From: Colimorpha_A sp045540115
Lineage (GTDB): Bacteria > Bacillota > Clostridia > Oscillospirales > CAG-272
Reading direction: 5' to 3'
DNA: 5,403 bases
Assembly (NCBI GenBank): GCA_045540115.1
Contig: JAZQGR010000125.1
Location: 1 to 5,403, forward strand
Below are positions 4,035 to 5,403 of this stretch, piece by piece. The position numbers were made by a program, and so were the translations under genes. A model generated the notes under the pieces. That model worked only from the letters and a program-made list of their open reading frames with translations, was not told the DNA's origin and searched no databases. How positions within the stretch are numbered: position 1 is the first letter of the stretch; each line of letters starts with the position of its first letter.

Positions 4035-5360
4035 TTATTCTACGTTCAGAATATTGATCTTTTCTTTTTTGAGAAGGAATGCGAATGCGCCGAGGGAGAC
4101 GATGCTATCGAAGGCGTTGCCGATGCCGAAGAGGAGAGCGATGCCGATGAGCGTCGGCGTCCACACGCCCGTAGCATAAAGGACGAAGGCGATGCCATAA
4201 TAGATCGTATTCGTTACCACGGATTCGAAAAGCATATAGTTCGTCTTTCCGAGCCCGTAGAAGATGGAATCGAAGACGTTCTGGATGGCGTACAAAACGT
4301 AGAAGCCGAGAAGAACGAGCACCAGCTCAAAGAGCTTATCCACGTCGGTAAACTGCAGAACATTCGTCATAAAGGGCTTCCAGAGAGGGATGCTCGCGCA
4401 CCACAGTACCGATACGATGGCGGTGATACCGAAGTAGCCAAGCGTGTTTTTGCGAACGTTTGCTTTGTCGGCTGCGGTTTCCTGCTTGATGAGTTCGCCG
4501 AGCTGCAGGACGGGCAAAAGAAGCCAGCCCCATATGAAGTTGTTTGCCACCCAATAGGTTCCTTGCTCGCCCACGACGTTGACCATACGGGAGATCATCA
4601 CCATATACGCCACGTTGCGAACGAGGGATTCTACGCCTGAGATCCCGCCGATCTTGACAAATTCCTTTGTCCAAGCAAAATCGAGCTTGGTTTTAGCAAA
4701 CACCTTGATGCTCTCTTTTGCAAGAAGTATCAGAGATACGGCGAGAAGCAGAGCGTTGACGATGATGTTGGAATAACCGATTCCGTTGACGCCGAGGTTT
4801 GCGGAGATGGGCAAGGTAGAAACGAGGAAGGTATCGGAAACAAGGCACAGCACGAGTCTTGCGCCTGTGAGAGCGTAAAGATATTTACTCTTGTTGACCG
4901 TTACCAGAGCGACGAGGGCAAATTGCGTGAGAATGGAGAAGACGTTTGCAATGCTCTCAATGCGTATGTAGGATGCGGAAGCGTCGAGGATACTCGTATC
5001 GGTTGCCATCAGGTTCAAAAGCGGCTCTGCGAAGATCATAATTACAGCAGAGAGCACGGCGTAGATGCCGAGGGAGAGGAGCATACCGGTTCGCACGCGG
5101 TTTGAGAAAGCGTTCTTGTCATCCTTAACCTTGCCGATAAAGTAAAACAGCGGAAGAATGATGGCTTCGTTTATGATCTCATAAATGAGGTTAACCCACG
5201 ACAGCTGACCTGCAATGGAGAATGACCATTCGCCGGGAAGCTGACCGAGGAAGAAGACGCGCACAGTGGTGTAAACGGTTGGTGCGAGCCCAAGAACGAG
5301 AAGCGCGAGAAATAACTTGTAATTGATTCTTTTAAGCGACAGTTTGAGTTTGGAAAACAT
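4035..5360 (-). CDS. MATE family efflux transporter
   Basis: A 441-residue inner-membrane protein with about 12 hydrophobic helices (roughly 14-36, 50-76, 92-112, 132-155, 160-182, 192-214, 236-258, 270-290, 306-325, 343-367, 374-398, 403-429), arranged as two six-helix halves, which is the MATE (MOP superfamily) plan and length. Such proteins export cationic drugs or metabolites driven by Na+ or H+ gradients; the substrate and coupling ion cannot be read here. The opening GLAPTVYTTVRVFFLGQLPG and the GLGKTNYM loop resemble a Clostridia/Bacteroidetes MATE subgroup rather than NorM itself. The start is supported by AGGAGG at 5368-5373, 7 nt before ATG. It appears to be a single-gene unit, with a 7-bp inverted repeat overlapping its ribosome site and a hairpin after its stop. 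A link with the peroxide operon is not evident, as the IS200 element separates them. Confidence 0.9.
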   Translation of the reverse strand: MFSKLKLSLKRINYKLFLALLVLGLAPTVYTTVRVFFLGQLPGEWSFSIAGQLSWVNLIYEIINEAIILPLFYFIGKVKDDKNAFSNRVRTGMLLSLGIYAVLSAVIMIFAEPLLNLMATDTSILDASASYIRIESIANVFSILTQFALVALVTVNKSKYLYALTGARLVLCLVSDTFLVSTLPISANLGVNGIGYSNIIVNALLLAVSLILLAKESIKVFAKTKLDFAWTKEFVKIGGISGVESLVRNVAYMVMISRMVNVVGEQGTYWVANNFIWGWLLLPVLQLGELIKQETAADKANVRKNTLGYFGITAIVSVLWCASIPLWKPFMTNVLQFTDVDKLFELVLVLLGFYVLYAIQNVFDSIFYGLGKTNYMLFESVVTNTIYYGIAFVLYATGVWTPTLIGIALLFGIGNAFDSIVSLGAFAFLLKKEKINILNVE

Positions 5361-5370
5361 AGTTGTTCCT

Positions 5371-5391
5371 CCTATTTCATTTGTAAATAGG
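5371..5391 (-). promoter_or_regulatory. Inverted repeat at the MATE ribosome-binding site
   Basis: CCTATTT (5371-5377) and AAATAGG (5385-5391) form a 7-bp inverted repeat with a 7-nt spacer. The arm nearer the gene overlaps the AGGAGG ribosome site. It could be a repressor operator or an RNA hairpin limiting translation. The promoter itself lies mostly outside the window. Confidence 0.45.
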
Positions 5392-5403
5392 ACAAAAAGA
5401 GCG

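Noticed and set aside
5374..5382. Minimal leader ORF ATG AAA TAG before the MATE gene on the minus strand
   Set aside because: It is two codons with no ribosome site of its own; it is more likely a by-product of the inverted repeat.

Overview
This window looks like chromosomal DNA from a Clostridia-type Firmicute, possibly a gut anaerobe. The evidence is strong AGGAGG/GGAGG ribosome sites before most genes, a consensus TTGACA/TATAAT promoter, a manganese rather than haem catalase, an OhrR whose key residues match the Bacillus type, and moderate GC content. The species cannot be named from this sequence.

Layout: (1) 45-707, plus strand, a manganese catalase. (2) 716-752, a bidirectional terminator shared with the converging operon. 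(3) 781-3104, minus strand, a tight four-gene operon read from right to left: glutathione peroxidase, short flavodoxin, OhrR-type peroxide sensor, then an HSL-family alpha/beta hydrolase. Its junctions are 1 nt, 3 nt and a 14-nt overlap. A consensus promoter (3151-3180) with a TCAATTGA-rich operator candidate (3129-3151) precedes it. (4) About 3250-3950, an IS200-type insertion sequence carrying only the Y1 transposase tnpA (3378-3857, minus). Its leader folds into a 13-bp hairpin that buries the tnpA ribosome site. (5) 3960-4030, two terminator-like hairpins. (6) 4035-5360, minus strand, a 12-helix MATE-family exporter.

The left 3.1 kb reads as an oxidative-stress island. Mn catalase removes H2O2 and the peroxidase reduces organic and hydrogen peroxides. 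The flavodoxin could supply or shuttle electrons, and OhrR probably senses organic peroxide and represses its own operon. The classical OhrR target, the Ohr peroxiredoxin, is absent from the window, so GPx may take its place here; this is inference. The esterase-like hydrolase is translationally coupled to ohrR and its substrate is unknown.

The most interesting points are the self-contained OhrR/GPx/flavodoxin/hydrolase operon with its promoter-operator, the ribosome-site hairpin in the IS200 leader, and an identical 10-bp terminator stem used at two sites 3.3 kb apart. No tRNA, rRNA, CRISPR array or phage gene was seen, and no gene-free stretch exceeds 300 bases.
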